From assembly GCA_022749755.1 (NCBI GenBank), contig CM040440.1:6249269-6313268 (forward strand): a stretch of DNA of 64,000 nucleotides, given 5' to 3'. The notes under the pieces were generated by a model, which was given only the letters and a program-made list of their open reading frames with translations, ran no database searches and was not told where the DNA came from. This stretch comes from Azadirachta indica. Lineage: Eukaryota; Streptophyta; Magnoliopsida; Sapindales; Meliaceae. A program made the position numbers and the translations under genes. This document shows, in pieces, positions 10,400-23,000 of the stretch (positions are counted from its first letter, which is position 1; each line of letters starts with the position of its first letter).

Positions 10400-12779
10400 C
10401 ACTCACAGTCACTGACTCTTTCCTTCTTACCATTAATTACCATTCCATACCATACTAATCTCTTTCAATCTGTGTAATCTTAATTTGTTAACACCACAAA
10501 CCACTCAATTTCAATTATCTGCTTTAAAGCGACGACATTGGTCAAATTCACACAACATTATTGTTATATAAATATATATATAAACAATTAAATCATTAAA
10601 TATCACAAAAACTTATATTAATTATAAATCATTAAATATTAGTACATCTAACAGTTAAAATTATATATAATCATGTAATTAATACATATATCAAATATAA
10701 TTTTAACTATTAGATGTTTTAATATCTACCCTTAAAAGATTATATATATTTCTTATATTATTTATAAATTATTAAATTTAAATATTTTTAATAATTAAAA
10801 TTAAATTTAATATATACATTAATTATATGTGTTAAATTTAATTTTAATTATAAAAAGTACCTAAATTCATCAGTTTATAAATAATATAAAAATGTATAAT
10901 CTAAGATAGTCATTAATCTTTTCTATATATATATATATATATATATTATATTTATGTGATATTAGTGGTAGAATTCAAATATAAAATGTAAGAAATGATA
11001 AAATTATTTTTTTAATATAATAATATTTGTATCCTTTACGGTGATTTTTTGAAAGTTTAAATTCTTGCTAATTTTGTTTTGCTAAATTCTGTACACATGA
11101 CATGAGCACACACATATACGATATTTTGAGTTGCAATATAGTTTATGTTTTGTGAACGTGTTTTAAAGGATACAAGAAAATGTGAAAGTTTATTTGATGT
11201 AACTTTTTAAATAAAATTTTTTAAAATAAATCTTTTATAAGTAAAATTTTTAATAAAAAATTATTAATTATTTGATTGTCATAAATAACAATTGAAAAAT
11301 TTTAAATAATTACTCTGATAAACTTTGAATGTTATATTTTAAAAAAAATAATATGAAAATTAAAAAAATAAAGTAAAAATATTTTATTAATTTTATTTTT
11401 TTTTAAAAAAATTGTAGAAGTTATATGATTAAAAGTCTAAATTTTAGATTTCTTCTAATAAAAGGAAAATAACTTTTTTAATTTTATAAAAATATTTTTC
11501 CAATGCCAATCAAATAATATTAAAAAATTTAAAAAACTTTTATTATACAAAAAGTTCTTTTGACTACTAGAAAAAACTAAAAGCCAAACAGGCACTAAAT
11601 CTATCTAAAAATATTTTTCTTAAAATTACTTTTCATGCTTTCTTGACATCATTATTTTAGTCTTTATATTCTCAAAAAAAAAAATCAAATATAGATAAAA
11701 GTACTTTCATATATAGTTTCAGAAATATTTTAAATGAATTTAGCTATATTTTGCACTGTAATAATGATGTTTAAAATATTTGAAAACTTTAATGAAAAGT
11801 TTATTAGTATATTATTATTATTTTTTATAAAATATTGTCTCCAATATTATAAAAACACTTTCAATACTATGATTAAAAAAATAGTCAACTTTTAATGTAG
11901 CAGGTAAAATTATAATCCCACATCATAATAGGTTACATCGTAATATGATGGAAGCTTTTAACATGCACTTAGAGTTAGTTATGCAAAGGTATGATATTTT
12001 TTATATTCATATTTATTTTTTCAATGTTTTTGTTAATTTATTCTAATTATTATTATTTTTTAAATGTCGAAGGAAAATCTATTTTAATTTCCATTGAAGA
12101 TACCACAAGCACATTCATGTAAGGGGATATTGAAGATTTTAAAGAGGTAAAGATTGTTTATAATAATTAACTTTTAAGAATTGTTTTTTAATATGATTTT
12201 AATAGAGTTTTTAATTTTTTTCTTTTTGGTTTTTGAATGATGAGGAAGAAAGTTGAAGAAGTTGTGAAAAATTTAAATTAATTGTAATTTTTTGTTTTGA
12301 AATGTTGAAAAGTTAGAAACTTGTGGGTAATACTTTATTGTAAAAAATTGAAGAAATTTTAGAAAGTTTGTTGGTGTTTATTGATTATAATTGATTTTTT
12401 CTGTGCTTCTTGATGTTGTTGTTCTTGATAAATTGATTTATTTTTCTTTTTATTAATTTGATTATATGCATCTTAAATTATTAATATGAAGGTTAGCTAT
12501 TTTTTATATTGTTTTCATTTGCTTGTAAGTGGTTAATTAAATTAAAAAGGGGAAAACAAAAATTAATTCAGTTGGAATGAATAAAAATATGAATTATTGT
12601 ACAATGTGTATCATTGAAGAAGATTTACATATTTTATATTTTTAATTTTTGAATTTATTTGATCACATTTAAAAAAAATTAATAGGAATGAATTTGTTGA
12701 TAAATGAAGAATTAGTGATGTTTAAAATTATTGTATTTGATTTAAAATAAAAAAAAATTAAATTAATGTTGTAAAAGTA
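10400..12779. other. Intergenic AT-rich DNA, no gene seen
   Basis: Extremely AT-rich with a (TA)n run at 10924-10946. The part from about 12000 onward has the look of degraded hAT-element interior sequence leading into the GC-rich terminus at 12780-12921. I could not find a transposase frame. Confidence 0.45.
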
Positions 12780-12921
12780 AAATTGGTCAAACAGATAAAA
12801 CGGGGCCGGATTTTACGGATTAGAAAAGGGACGGGTTGGGTTTAGAGACAAACCCTCCCCAAACGGGGCGGGTTCGGGGAGGGCAAAACCCGCCCCGACC
12901 CCGCCCCATTGCGACCCCCAA
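12780..12921 (-). mobile_element. hAT-like transposon terminus (single end)
   Basis: A sharply GC-rich segment inside AT-rich DNA carries ggggcgggttcgggg and its inverted counterpart cccgccccgaccccgcccc, ending in cattgcgaccccc. Many plant hAT elements end with a tag of the form ccattgccatccctа-like sequence preceded by such alternating GC palindromes, and the intact element at 56111-56734 has the same style. The matching opposite end was not found, so this may be a truncated copy. Confidence 0.4.
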
Positions 12922-15077
12922 TTGTTATAAACAAAATTGAATGTAAAATCTTATATGTAAATATATTTTACAATTTGTTTATTTTTATTTTTATTTTTAT
13001 TTTAGGCAGATGAAAGTGGGTCGCTATGGACAAAGAAATGACCAAGAAATCAGTAAGATACGTAAATGGACGAAATGAGCTGCCTCATATCTTTAATTTC
13101 CAACCTCAGTACAGTTCGTTTGTCCTTTCCATATTATTTGAAAATGACTGTTTTCTTTGTTTCTGTTTTTGAAAACAATTTTACTGCAACATTTCTTTGT
13201 TTATTTCTACTTCATAATTCATACCCATGATATGAATATCCCCAAGCAATGAAGGCATATCCCCCTACTAATTAATTAAATTTAACTCATTTTTCACATG
13301 AATATTATCTTAATACAAGGGTTCAAAGAGAAAAAAACAGACACTGCTTTCTTGTAGAAGGCTTAGGAGAAAGCAGTTACCAATAATCTGACATTGCAGG
13401 TAACTTTTTTCTGTTCTTGCACATGCCTATGAATTATAGATAGGGCACTAAGCTCAAGGTTATGGATAATGAATCTGAAAACTGATGCCAATAATTCATA
13501 AATCTGAATAATGAACTCAGACCTCTGCTCTATAGTATGAAGAGATTAGATATTCTTACCTAAATCAGATTTTATTCAAATATTCAATGGGGTTTTAGCT
13601 TTGTTAATTGGAGATTGTTCCTCAGAAAATTATTCATCAAGATGAAAGTTTATTGGAAGAAGATGCTGCTTCCCACGTGGCAACAATGATACAAGTCAAA
13701 ATATTCCCAAAAATAAAAAAAAAAAAGATTTCATGAGAGAGAACCAAATCACTTTCATTTAGCATCTAATGGTGCATTAAACTGAGAATTAGGGTAGTTT
13801 TAATTTATCTAATCCAATAAAAAAAAACCAAAATTTGACAAAGTTAGGCCTTAATTTTTGGTGCAACTTTACTATAAGCTTACTTAAAGTACCCTAATCC
13901 CTATAAATTTTTATTTATTTTAGTTTACAATATGCAAAGGAGAACCTGAAACTAGGTAAACCAAAACCACCCATTTTCACTTTTTGTTTTTAATAAAAAA
14001 TCCCTTTATCACACAAATTATAAGGACACAATCTATCTTCTCCTCTATAAACAATTTGATTGTTTGGTATTGTGATAAACATGCCTAAATCTTATCCACA
14101 AACCCACATCAAAAAAGCAAAATTCACAAGCTGTCTGTGTCATCAAGTGCTTTGAACATGTAATATATTTTAACTTCTCATAGGATTCTTCTAATTCATC
14201 ACCCAATTATTATTTTTATATCTTTGGGTTGTTGTTGTTGTTTTTCCACAATAAGAGAAGCATTTTAAAGAGAACTACGGCTTGGTGGGTCATGTGGGTG
14301 GGACATCGAAGAAGATTAAAGATTAGATAGCAGGGCATAAAAGAGGGACTTGGTATGAATGCTTATGAATGAATGAGAGTTAAGTCACACTCAAATCAAT
14401 TGTTCCGTGTAGCAGCTGCTGCAGCTGCTCCTGCATCCATCGAAAAGATTTTACTTTCACTTATTTCAACTTTTCGCCTACTTCCTACTTATTTTTTCTC
14501 TCACGTATTCAAAGCCCTATGTACATACTACTTTGCACGTGTATACTCTTTTTGTGTAGAGAACGGAAAGCAACAACGCCAAGAATTGAATCATACGGTT
14601 TCCCTTAGGCCGTCTAAATGCTAGTTTTAAATTTTTATTAACGGAAATGATGAGCAAAGGGAATGATTGACATGACGAGCAGAGTTGCAAATTTGAAGGT
14701 ACTATGGTCAGAAACTCTCAGAACTGAAGGAAAATAAAAGAATTGTACATGATAGCAGACGTAGAAGAAAGGGCAAATGGGAAAAGTGCTTTTGGTAAAT
14801 AACTTAATTACTAGGCATTAATGTTAAAAGCTTTCAAGTACACCTAGTTCATTTCATTTGATTCCATCCTGATACCACTACAAGCACTTCAAAGCTAAAC
14901 TACAGTCTACCCACTTCATAAATATCATCATCTTTGTACAGCTTCATCAACTCTAATACAAAACAGACTACAAGCTAAAACAAAAATCCAAAAAAGAAAA
15001 CTAAAATAAAAAAAAATTAAAAACCCCTACTTGAATATTTTGGGTACTACTACTACTAATCTCAAAGTCTCAACTCT
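12922..15077. other. Intergenic, includes probable 3' UTR of the SMR gene
   Basis: No convincing protein gene. A short perfect stem (ctgctttct / agaaagcag, about 13346-13378) followed by gacattgcag/gtaact at about 13391-13405 looks like a splice donor, but no gene could be assembled. An 83-residue frame at 14373-14624 has no recognisable features. The last 200 bp or so before 15078 are probably the 3' UTR of the minus-strand SMR gene. Confidence 0.4.
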
Positions 15078-15407
15078 TCAGTTGGCTTTCTCGGCATGGA
15101 GTTTAAAGACTGTTTCCAAATCAGGTGGAGTGAAGAACTCCCTAACTCCGTTGAAGTTGCATCTTGAAGGAGGCCTACGCTTTCTTGGGGCTGGTGGGCA
15201 AGGCAATCTTTCCGGTATTCTTGCTTCTTTGGCTGTCGGAGTTGTCGAAGGGGATTCTTCTTCGGCGTCTTCGTTCTCCTTACCTCTTGGTTTGGTGTTA
15301 ATAGGCTTCAGTGATGTCCGTATTGCGATTCCGGCGATTAACCATTTCTTGCCTTCGGAATCAAAACCACACCCACCATCTGTTTGTGATTTTTTGGAGA
15401 ACCCCAT
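15078..15407 (-). CDS. SMR6: SIAMESE-related CDK inhibitor, SMR6-like
   Basis: The single exon encodes 109 residues and should bind and inhibit cyclin-CDK complexes, restraining division and promoting endoreplication, as known for the plant-specific SIAMESE/SMR family. The start chosen is the ATG giving [12 protein letters not shown], which matches the remembered N-terminus of SMR6 (MGFSKKSQ, then [14 protein letters not shown] at residues 17-30). Family motifs follow in order: [10 protein letters not shown] (residues 56-65), [12 protein letters not shown] (68-79) and the cyclin-binding type block [14 protein letters not shown] (88-101). Length is typical of the family. Upstream (higher coordinates) lies a long pyrimidine/purine-biased leader, a TATA box and two E2F-like sites. 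The orthologue number is from memory; membership of the SMR family is secure. Confidence 0.93.
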   Translation of the reverse strand: MGFSKKSQTDGGCGFDSEGKKWLIAGIAIRTSLKPINTKPRGKENEDAEEESPSTTPTAKEARIPERLPCPPAPRKRRPPSRCNFNGVREFFTPPDLETVFKLHAEKAN

Positions 15408-15763
15408 GTTCAATCAGAGCTTGTGACTCAGAACAAAACAGGACAGAAACAGAGTATATTAGGTATATGATCGAAGAATCAGAGAACCCAGAAAGGAAAT
15501 ACTCTTTATTTGGAAGAAAACAAACGAAGTGGAAGAAAAACAAGAGGGGTTTGATCAAAGAATCAGAACAAATTAAGAGAATAAGAGAAAAGGGTGTTTA
15601 GTTGATTAGTTCTTTCTTTGGAGAAGCTAGAGAAAGAAAGAGAGGGAAAAATAATGAACTGAGAGAAAGGAAAGGAAACGAAAGGGCTTTGAAGGAGAGA
15701 AAAAAGTGAGAGATTTTCTGGGAAAATAAGAAAGAGATCATCTGTGTGAGAAAAGAAAGAGAT

Positions 15764-15772
15764 GTTTATATA
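15764..15772 (-). promoter_or_regulatory. TATA box of the SMR6-like gene
   Basis: On the minus strand it reads TATATAAAC, about 360 bp before the start codon, which implies a leader of roughly 330 bp. The leader is rich in GA/CT and free of obvious coding. Confidence 0.5.
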
Positions 15773-15911
15773 ATAATTGATAAATTGAGAATGTAGCCGT
15801 GACCTAAGCAAAGACGAGTGCAAGCCAAATTGCGGAAAAGGAAGCTTTGTTGTGACAAAGAGAGCTGCCCGGTTATTTACGGGCAGCCGAAACCGAGTAG
15901 AAAGGAATTTA

Positions 15912-15957
15912 GGCGCCAAAATTTGTGGTTTAGACATCAACGGCTCTTTTTCCCGCC
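15912..15957. promoter_or_regulatory. Pair of E2F-like sites upstream of SMR6-like gene
   Basis: ggcgccaaaa (15912-15921) and tttcccgcc (15949-15957) match the plant E2F consensus TTTSSCGC. They lie 140-190 bp upstream of the TATA box, a typical promoter position. Occupancy is inferred only from the motif. Confidence 0.5.
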
Positions 15958-17344
15958 AATTATGTTCTCTTTTTTTTTTTTTTTTATCTTTTTCCAGTTT
16001 TACCCTTATTTGGAAATATTATTATTTTCTGGGAAGAGACGTTGGAGGTTGTCAGAGAGCAGTCAGGGCACAATCATCGGCAATATTGGCCGATGATTAA
16101 GACGGCGTCGTTACTGTAAATCCTAGTTTTGGACTTTAATATAGATTATGTAATCTGTCGTTAGAAAATAATTTACTTTTCCCAAAAATAAAAGATAAAA
16201 ACAAATAAAAAGATAGAGTGAAATTAAATATAATTACGAGAAAATTAATTAAAATTTTTGTTTTTCCCATAAATTAGGTTAAACAAATTTCAAAAAATAA
16301 AAGAAAGGAAAATTGAAATTACAAATTATCATTAATTCGAATTCAAATTTAAAATCGTTTCGACTCCAGAGACCTGTCCTCTTTCCACAAATGCGGCTCG
16401 GAAATAGAATGGGCCTGTGATCCGGCCCATATAAAAAATGAACCCGGCCCAAGAAGAAAAATATGATAATAAATTTTTTTAATTTTCAAAAAGGTACGTT
16501 GAACGGTGATGCGAAGACAAAAGGAAGCTTCAAAGTGGTGGACATCTACAACGAGGGCCGTCAAATGTATAATTTTGAAATGGGGTCCAGTGACTGGGGA
16601 GGGTTGTCAGCCTTGGCCCCACACAAACAGCCAATGAGAAGGCAGCTGACATGGTGCCACGTAGGACCATGAGGTTGGCTTCCACCGCGGTGAATGTAAT
16701 ATATATATTATTTCAAATCACATAGTATTATTCTTCTAAGTTCTCATCAGGTGGGGCCCTTTGTAAAGGCAATAGATACAAGCACAACCCACGCTTGCTT
16801 GTATTCATCTGCAGTGTCAATTCATATCCAGATTATGCTCGATAGCGACGCTCATCCAACGTTCAAAGCCTATTTTCCATTTCTTTTTTTAAATATTGAA
16901 AATCAAATGAATTTTAAATGATTTTACAAAATACAATAAAAATTAGAGAGAAAGAAATACACTCTTAAAATTTAGTCAAATATGCATTTTAATTATATTA
17001 AATTTAAAAATATATACTTTTGTTTATTAATCTAATTCGTGAATTTTGATAAAAAAATAAAAATAATATTACATAAATAAATTATTTAACTGATAAAATT
17101 TTTTAATAAAAATAAGTTTTCAGAAGTATTTTTAAAATGAGTAGGAATGTGTTTTTTCGGGGAAACATTAAGGGTCTATGTGTTATTTACTCTAGAAATT
17201 TTATTTATATGAGATGAATATTTGAATTGGTAAAAATTATTTATATTTTGAAATAAAATGATTTGATTTCTCTATTAATTGTTGTTAATAGTTAAGATAT
17301 TTTGAATCAAAATATACTAAAAATGTGAGGTTTGAATTTCGTTT

Positions 17345-17366
17345 TATATATATATATATATATATT
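17345..17366. repeat. (TA)n microsatellite
   Basis: Uninterrupted TA run of about 11 units. Confidence 0.9.
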
Positions 17367-17668
17367 TAATAAAAAAAATAACAATAATCTGAGATATATT
17401 ATTGATGAAAGGGGAGGAGATGGCGGCATAAGATAAGTGTAGTTGACATCAAGTAGGCTCCCACACAACCGACCTTCGTTGATCTCACTTCAGGAAGTGG
17501 AATGGTGACCCTATCGACAGAGACTACGTTTTCTATTGTTTCTTTATTTAAAATTATTATTTAAGATAACGATGTTCAATCATTTTCATGCTTCTCATTA
17601 ATACATTTATATAAATTCAATTTGTACCCAAGTCATACAAACCATGCAATTGCAGCTGGTTTTTTTTT

Positions 17669-17690
17669 TATATATATATATATATATATA
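17669..17690. repeat. (TA)n microsatellite
   Basis: TA run directly after a T9 tract. Confidence 0.9.
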
Positions 17691-18446
17691 ATATTATTCT
17701 AAATATAAGTTGGTTAACTTATGAGTATAAATATTAAAATTTTTTTGCAAGAATTTTTTTAATATCTAAAATTGGATTTAATTTATAATAATAAATTGAA
17801 TTATCTTAATCGTGTTAGTAATTAATATATTATCGTTAATACATATGTATCGTTGAAAGAATTGCTCGTCGGTCTTCGTTCCCTACATAAATATATAATA
17901 AATTAATCTAATAAAATGTTTAATTTATGCGTGATTTCATACTTGCATGCTTTGTAGACTTTCTGGGTATATAATTAGGAAAGTTGTGGCACTGCTTAGA
18001 AATGAAGTTGAAACTTTTCTGAAAAAGCAAATGAAATTAAGAGACGTAAGAGACGGAACATGTATTGACCGACGACCACGGATGAAACCAAAAAGAAAGA
18101 AAGGGGGAAAAGCCGGTGCATCCACGTAGACAGGCGGCGAAGAAGGACAATACAGCTTTGTTTTGGACGGTTTGATTTATTTAGATTTATTTGGCTTTTG
18201 GTTTTGCTCTGTCACTTCACACTTACCATTCATTCAGTACCGCTACTGCATGATATTTGTATGTAATTGCATTTTAGTTTATTCGTAAATACACAACAAA
18301 ACAATATTATTTGGTGTTTGTATTTGGATGTTTCTGCCCTATAATTCTCCCTTGAAGTTGTCATATGGGCCATCCACATTCCACATTCCACATTCCACCA
18401 CAAATCTTCAATACCAATTACCCATTTCATTTCGTGTTTCAGCACT

Positions 18447-18474
18447 TTTCTTTCTTTCTTTCTTTCTTTTTTTC
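18447..18474. repeat. (TTTC)n microsatellite
   Basis: About five TTTC units followed by a T-rich end. Confidence 0.85.
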
Positions 18475-19162
18475 TAAAATATTCTTTTTACTTGCTTATT
18501 CATGGGTCGAATTCAATTTGGCATAACTACGTGCTATACTAAACATAAAGAATGATTGAGCGTGCATGCCATTGCTATGCTACATGCATGCAGATGTAAT
18601 GCTTTTGGCCTTTAATAACTAATGAGCCTCTTATTTTTTATTTTAATGTTTTATTTATCAATCATAAACTATTTTTTCATGTACATGATGTAATTTTTCT
18701 ATGTTAATTTTGATTCTACAAAACATCAGTCGCCCTTCTCCATCCTTATCTCAAGCTTACATTTCATTTATATAATAAATTAAACAATAATAATATTCTA
18801 AATTACAATTAAGAAAAATAATTAATTCATAATGGCATGTTACATGAAATGGATTCGCAGGATACCTAATGGTGGGCCACCATTCCCCTATTCTGATTCT
18901 GTAATACACGTATAATTTTTGTATTATACAGAAATTACAATCAGTAAGTTCTTAAAATTCATCATTAACTTTGCATTATGAGTGACTGAAATTTTCAAAC
19001 CCATTATCAAATCAAAATCCAACCAATTATGTAAAACATACCTTATTTTATTTTATTTTTTAAATTATCTCTTCCTAATTCATTGTTTTTGGACAATTAA
19101 AGTTAATCCTGAAATGATTATAACTTTCACTAATTGTAAATATAAACCGTGTAGATTCATAG

Positions 19163-19220
19163 TAAACAAACAAACAAACAAACAAACAAAAAAACAAACA
19201 AACAAACAGACAAACAAACA
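19163..19220. repeat. (AAAC)n microsatellite
   Basis: About 14 units of the tetranucleotide with one A-run and one G substitution. Confidence 0.95.
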
Positions 19221-19627
19221 TGCTAAATTTATACAGCATGATGCTCCCAGCAACAAACTCCATTATTGCTGTCCCTTCTGCTACAGCATAGAATTAATAC
19301 ACACGAATCTGATCTGATCCTGCCTCAAAAATTACGTTGGTAAGAAAGAAACTCTCCACAAATAGTTCAGTATTTTTATTTTTAATGTGGGCAAAATTTG
19401 AATTTTAGACTTTCAATATCATTTTGAAGATTTTATCAGTTAAATTAGCTAGTACGACCATGATCATCTAATCCAACATGTTTCATTCCAACTATTAAAA
19501 AATAAAATTTCGTCGATATATTTTTCGTAAACGCAAGGAACTCTTTCTGGAACCGTAAACCGTCCAGGAAATATCAACTTTGAACCATTGTAATCAAAAA
19601 AAGGAGGTAAAGTCCCACAAGACAACT

Positions 19628-19635
19628 TATATATA
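19628..19635 (+). promoter_or_regulatory. Probable TATA box of the giant gene
   Basis: TATATATA followed by GG, about 440 bp before the first coding ATG at 20073. It would give a leader of about 410 bases. Confidence 0.4.
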
Positions 19636-20072
19636 GGCTTATGACAAAAAGAAGAAAGACTGCTGAAGGCAGGAAATTCTATCTGTGAAAGGAAACATCA
19701 CTGCACTCAACAGAACAGTCAATTAGTTCCAGGATAATGATCTTAATTGAATGTGGAATTCCCACTAGAACTGTAATATTACACTAGTGCAACAATTAAC
19801 TGAGTAATCAGTAGGAGTAGGACCATTGCACATTAGGCCAACTCAGCATCATATTAGCATATAACAGGTGGGTTTTTGTCACTTTCTAGCCAACTTTAGC
19901 TGCATAACTGTCAAGAAGAAAGTTGCATAGATATATAGTGATCATCCACACATTCAAAGCTATGAGAATTGTCCGAGAAATAAACACTTCAAGCTTGATC
20001 CTGGGGTTTTGATCAGGAGATAAAGTTTGTTCAGGCATTTAAATCTTGTATTCTAAACCTCCTGCAAGAAAA

Positions 20073-23000
20073 ATGGCAACTGAAGCGGAGATTCCTGAAT
20101 CCATTATTTCTGTAACGGTAAGCGAGATCAACTCTTGCCTGCATTGCATGGTCTAGTTTTTCTTTGCTGCATAAAATGAATTTAAGAACAACATTAGTGG
20201 AAAGCTTTATACTATAGTATTGAATAACTGTATTCTGAAAATATGATTCCGAGTTGTTATATCATATGAATTATCACAAGATAGCACATATGAGAATAGG
20301 CCAACAGATTAGAAGATCATCACATTGTGATCAGAACCAACACTTCATTTTCATGTTCTGCTGTTTAAGTTTAGGTTCTATGTTTTGTTTTTAATCCTTC
20401 AGAAACCAAAAATATAATTGCTCTCTGCTTTGATCGATGTTAAACCCAGAAGGAAAAAGGTTTTGGAGCTCTTTCAGCTTTATTTTCTGACATAGCACTA
20501 TCTTCTGTCTTTTCTTTTTTTACCATATTAGTTGGTTCCTGTGATCAAGGAAAATTTTTTACAGCAATGATCATCTCTTTTTCAGTCTATGTTTTTACTG
20601 TTTACCCTGGAGCAGATTTAGTCCCATGTCTTTACTTAGTCCAGTTTTCTAAGACTACAGAAGATTTGAAAGTTTATTAAATATTCTGCGAAGTTGTCAA
20701 TGCAAATTAATATACAAAACTTAGTCACCATGATCAGAAGTTGGAACAGACAAGGCTCACAACTTCTATAGCAGGTTTAAACAGCAAAAGTTTAAAAGAA
20801 AACAATCTGTAAGTAATATCAAAGCATGGAACATCTTCATAACTGATGAGAATATAACAGCTGTGCTAATTTGAAACGAGAGGTAGATATGAAAGGCACA
20901 CCATCCATTACAGATTTGTAGTTCAAGTTGTCACTATAGGTATGGCAGTTTTAATATTTCAGTATTGTATTGAAACAATGATAATGAAAGACAAATTTTA
21001 CAATCATTTATCTATGATAAATGAATTGACTTTAATACTCAGGAGAATTGAAAAGCTCAAAATATAGTAAACTTTTAACATTTGGTTTTTCAAAGAAAGC
21101 ACAAACAATATCTGCAAAATGTTTTGCCTACTATCATCGAAGTAGTCATCTTGAACCAAAGATGAAGTGCATTTATGTACAACTGTTTTACGAATGTCAA
21201 TGAAAATTCTTCTTTCTGTAGAAAAGAGAAGAGGAGATCATATACTCAGCAAGTGGCCACAGTACAGTCAATGACCCTTCCCCGGAAGAATTGAAAAAAA
21301 TACAGGAGGTGCTTAATGTTTCTCCAGAAATTGTTGAATGCTCCGGAGAAACAAAAAACACACAAGAAGCCAATGATGTTGGTGCTGAAGCCACGAATAC
21401 TGTAATTAAAGTCGATGTCGAAACCCCTGAGGGCGAAAGGTTTTTGGGATCACCCTTAGCGGTCGAGTTTGCCACTGAAGATACCTGCAGAGTATCAAAA
21501 AATCCTGAACCTGAAGAAATAACAATTGAAGCAGGTAATGAGACGTTGGAATCCAATAAACAAGTTGAGGTTGCAGCAGAGACAAGAACTGTGGAAAACA
21601 AAGTCACTGACGAGTCAGAAGATAAACCAGAAAAGAACATGAGCCACGACATTGCAAATTTGAGAGAAACCAGCCTACAGATGGCGAAGATTGAGGACAT
21701 TGAAGAGGAGAGTTTTAAGGAGGAAAGCATCACTGTAAGCAAAGAACCAGAGAAGTCCATCAATTTAATGAATGAGGTACCGGAGGCAACCAAACCAAGT
21801 GAAAGAGCAGCAGATGAAGATGAGAAAGAAAAATCCACACATGAAGGCGCTGAAGAAACATCCACTTCAGCGGAAGTCACCAAGAGTGATGAAGAAGCAA
21901 CCTTAAAAATCAGTAAGGAAGCTGGATATGAAGCGGCTGAGAAGCTTCAAGAAGCTTCCAGCATTTCATGCGATGAGAAATTGCAAGATAAAATTGAACC
22001 AAGTAAGAAGATGGATTGCATGACTCCAGTTGAAGATGAAATGAAACATAAGAATGACATGGATACTTCTGCTTTGCAAATGGAAGAAACACACTTGCAG
22101 AAAGTAGACAATACTGAACCATTGAAGGTAGTTCCCAAGATTTGGCCAGATGAAAGTCCAGATGAAGTTAAAGAACAGATTGAAATTTCCGAGAAAACTG
22201 AAAAAATTGGAAGTACTTCAAATGAAACAGTTATGGAATATGAAGGCCCTGAACGGAAAGGAGATGGTTCATTTGTGAAACATGAGGCTACATCAAGTGT
22301 AAATGAGGTGCAGCCTGCAAAAGAAGCATCATCTGGTGAGAACATATACGAGGAAGAAATTTATGTCACAGTGACCAATGACAACACTGCTGATGCAGAA
22401 ACTATTGATGCCTTCGAGCACAAGCAAAGTGGTGCATCCAACAGTGAGGAAAGGGCAGAGAACTTGCAGCAAAATGAACCAGAAAAGGAGAAGCTTGAGG
22501 GGTCCTTGAACGCGGTTGCTGAAGCTTTAAATATAGTTACGGAAACAATTACATCTTTCAAGAACGAGACACCCATCAAAAGCCAAGAAAAAAGCTATGC
22601 GGAAGAAATGAAGAGAGACTTACCAGACCACACAGATGCTGTAAGTGAAAATGCAATTCCAAAAAATAACGTTTCAAACAATATGAATCTTACATCCTTA
22701 CCCACTCCAAATTTTCAGTATTTCCTTCTATTAGCAAAAATCAGAAAAAACGATACTTAGCTTGTTATTGTCAGAGGTTTCAAAGATATTCTACTTTTGT
22801 TTCAGAATTTACCACCGATAGAATTGAGTGAGAAGGCAGAATGTGCAGACGTTGAGGTCCCAAATAAAACTGCCAATGATTTACATGTGGCCCATGCGTT
22901 GGTTGAGGAAGCGGGAGAAAATGAAGTCAAAAATTTGGATAAAATCTTCAATTCTGAATCTGAAGGAAAAATTCGGGAAGCTTATGAGGCATATAAGGAA

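Larger units (their letters stand above)
15960..19620. other. Intergenic, simple repeats, no gene seen
   Basis: About 3.6 kb without a convincing gene. A GC-richer part at 16540-16690 holds gccacgtagg (an ABRE-like core) but no coding frame that I trust. Simple repeats here are (TA)n at 17345-17366 and 17669-17690, three copies of cacattc near 18375-18398, (TTTC)n at 18447-18474 and (AAAC)n at 19163-19220. Confidence 0.5.

Noticed and set aside
13346..13378. Short perfect hairpin (9-bp stem) as possible microRNA precursor
   Set aside because: The stem is far too short for a plant pre-miRNA and matches no mature miRNA I know.
14373..14624. 83-residue frame with an alanine run
   Set aside because: Ala run comes from a gcagctgctgcagctgct repeat. 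No family motif and no gene structure around it.
15563..15940. 125-residue minus-strand frame upstream of the SMR6-like gene
   Set aside because: It covers the leader and promoter (TATA and E2F sites) and is Ser/Phe-rich because of the GA-biased leader.
21197..21883. 228-residue minus-strand frame over exon 2 of the giant gene
   Set aside because: Ser/Leu-rich shadow. It crosses the exon 2 acceptor and has no splice or motif support.
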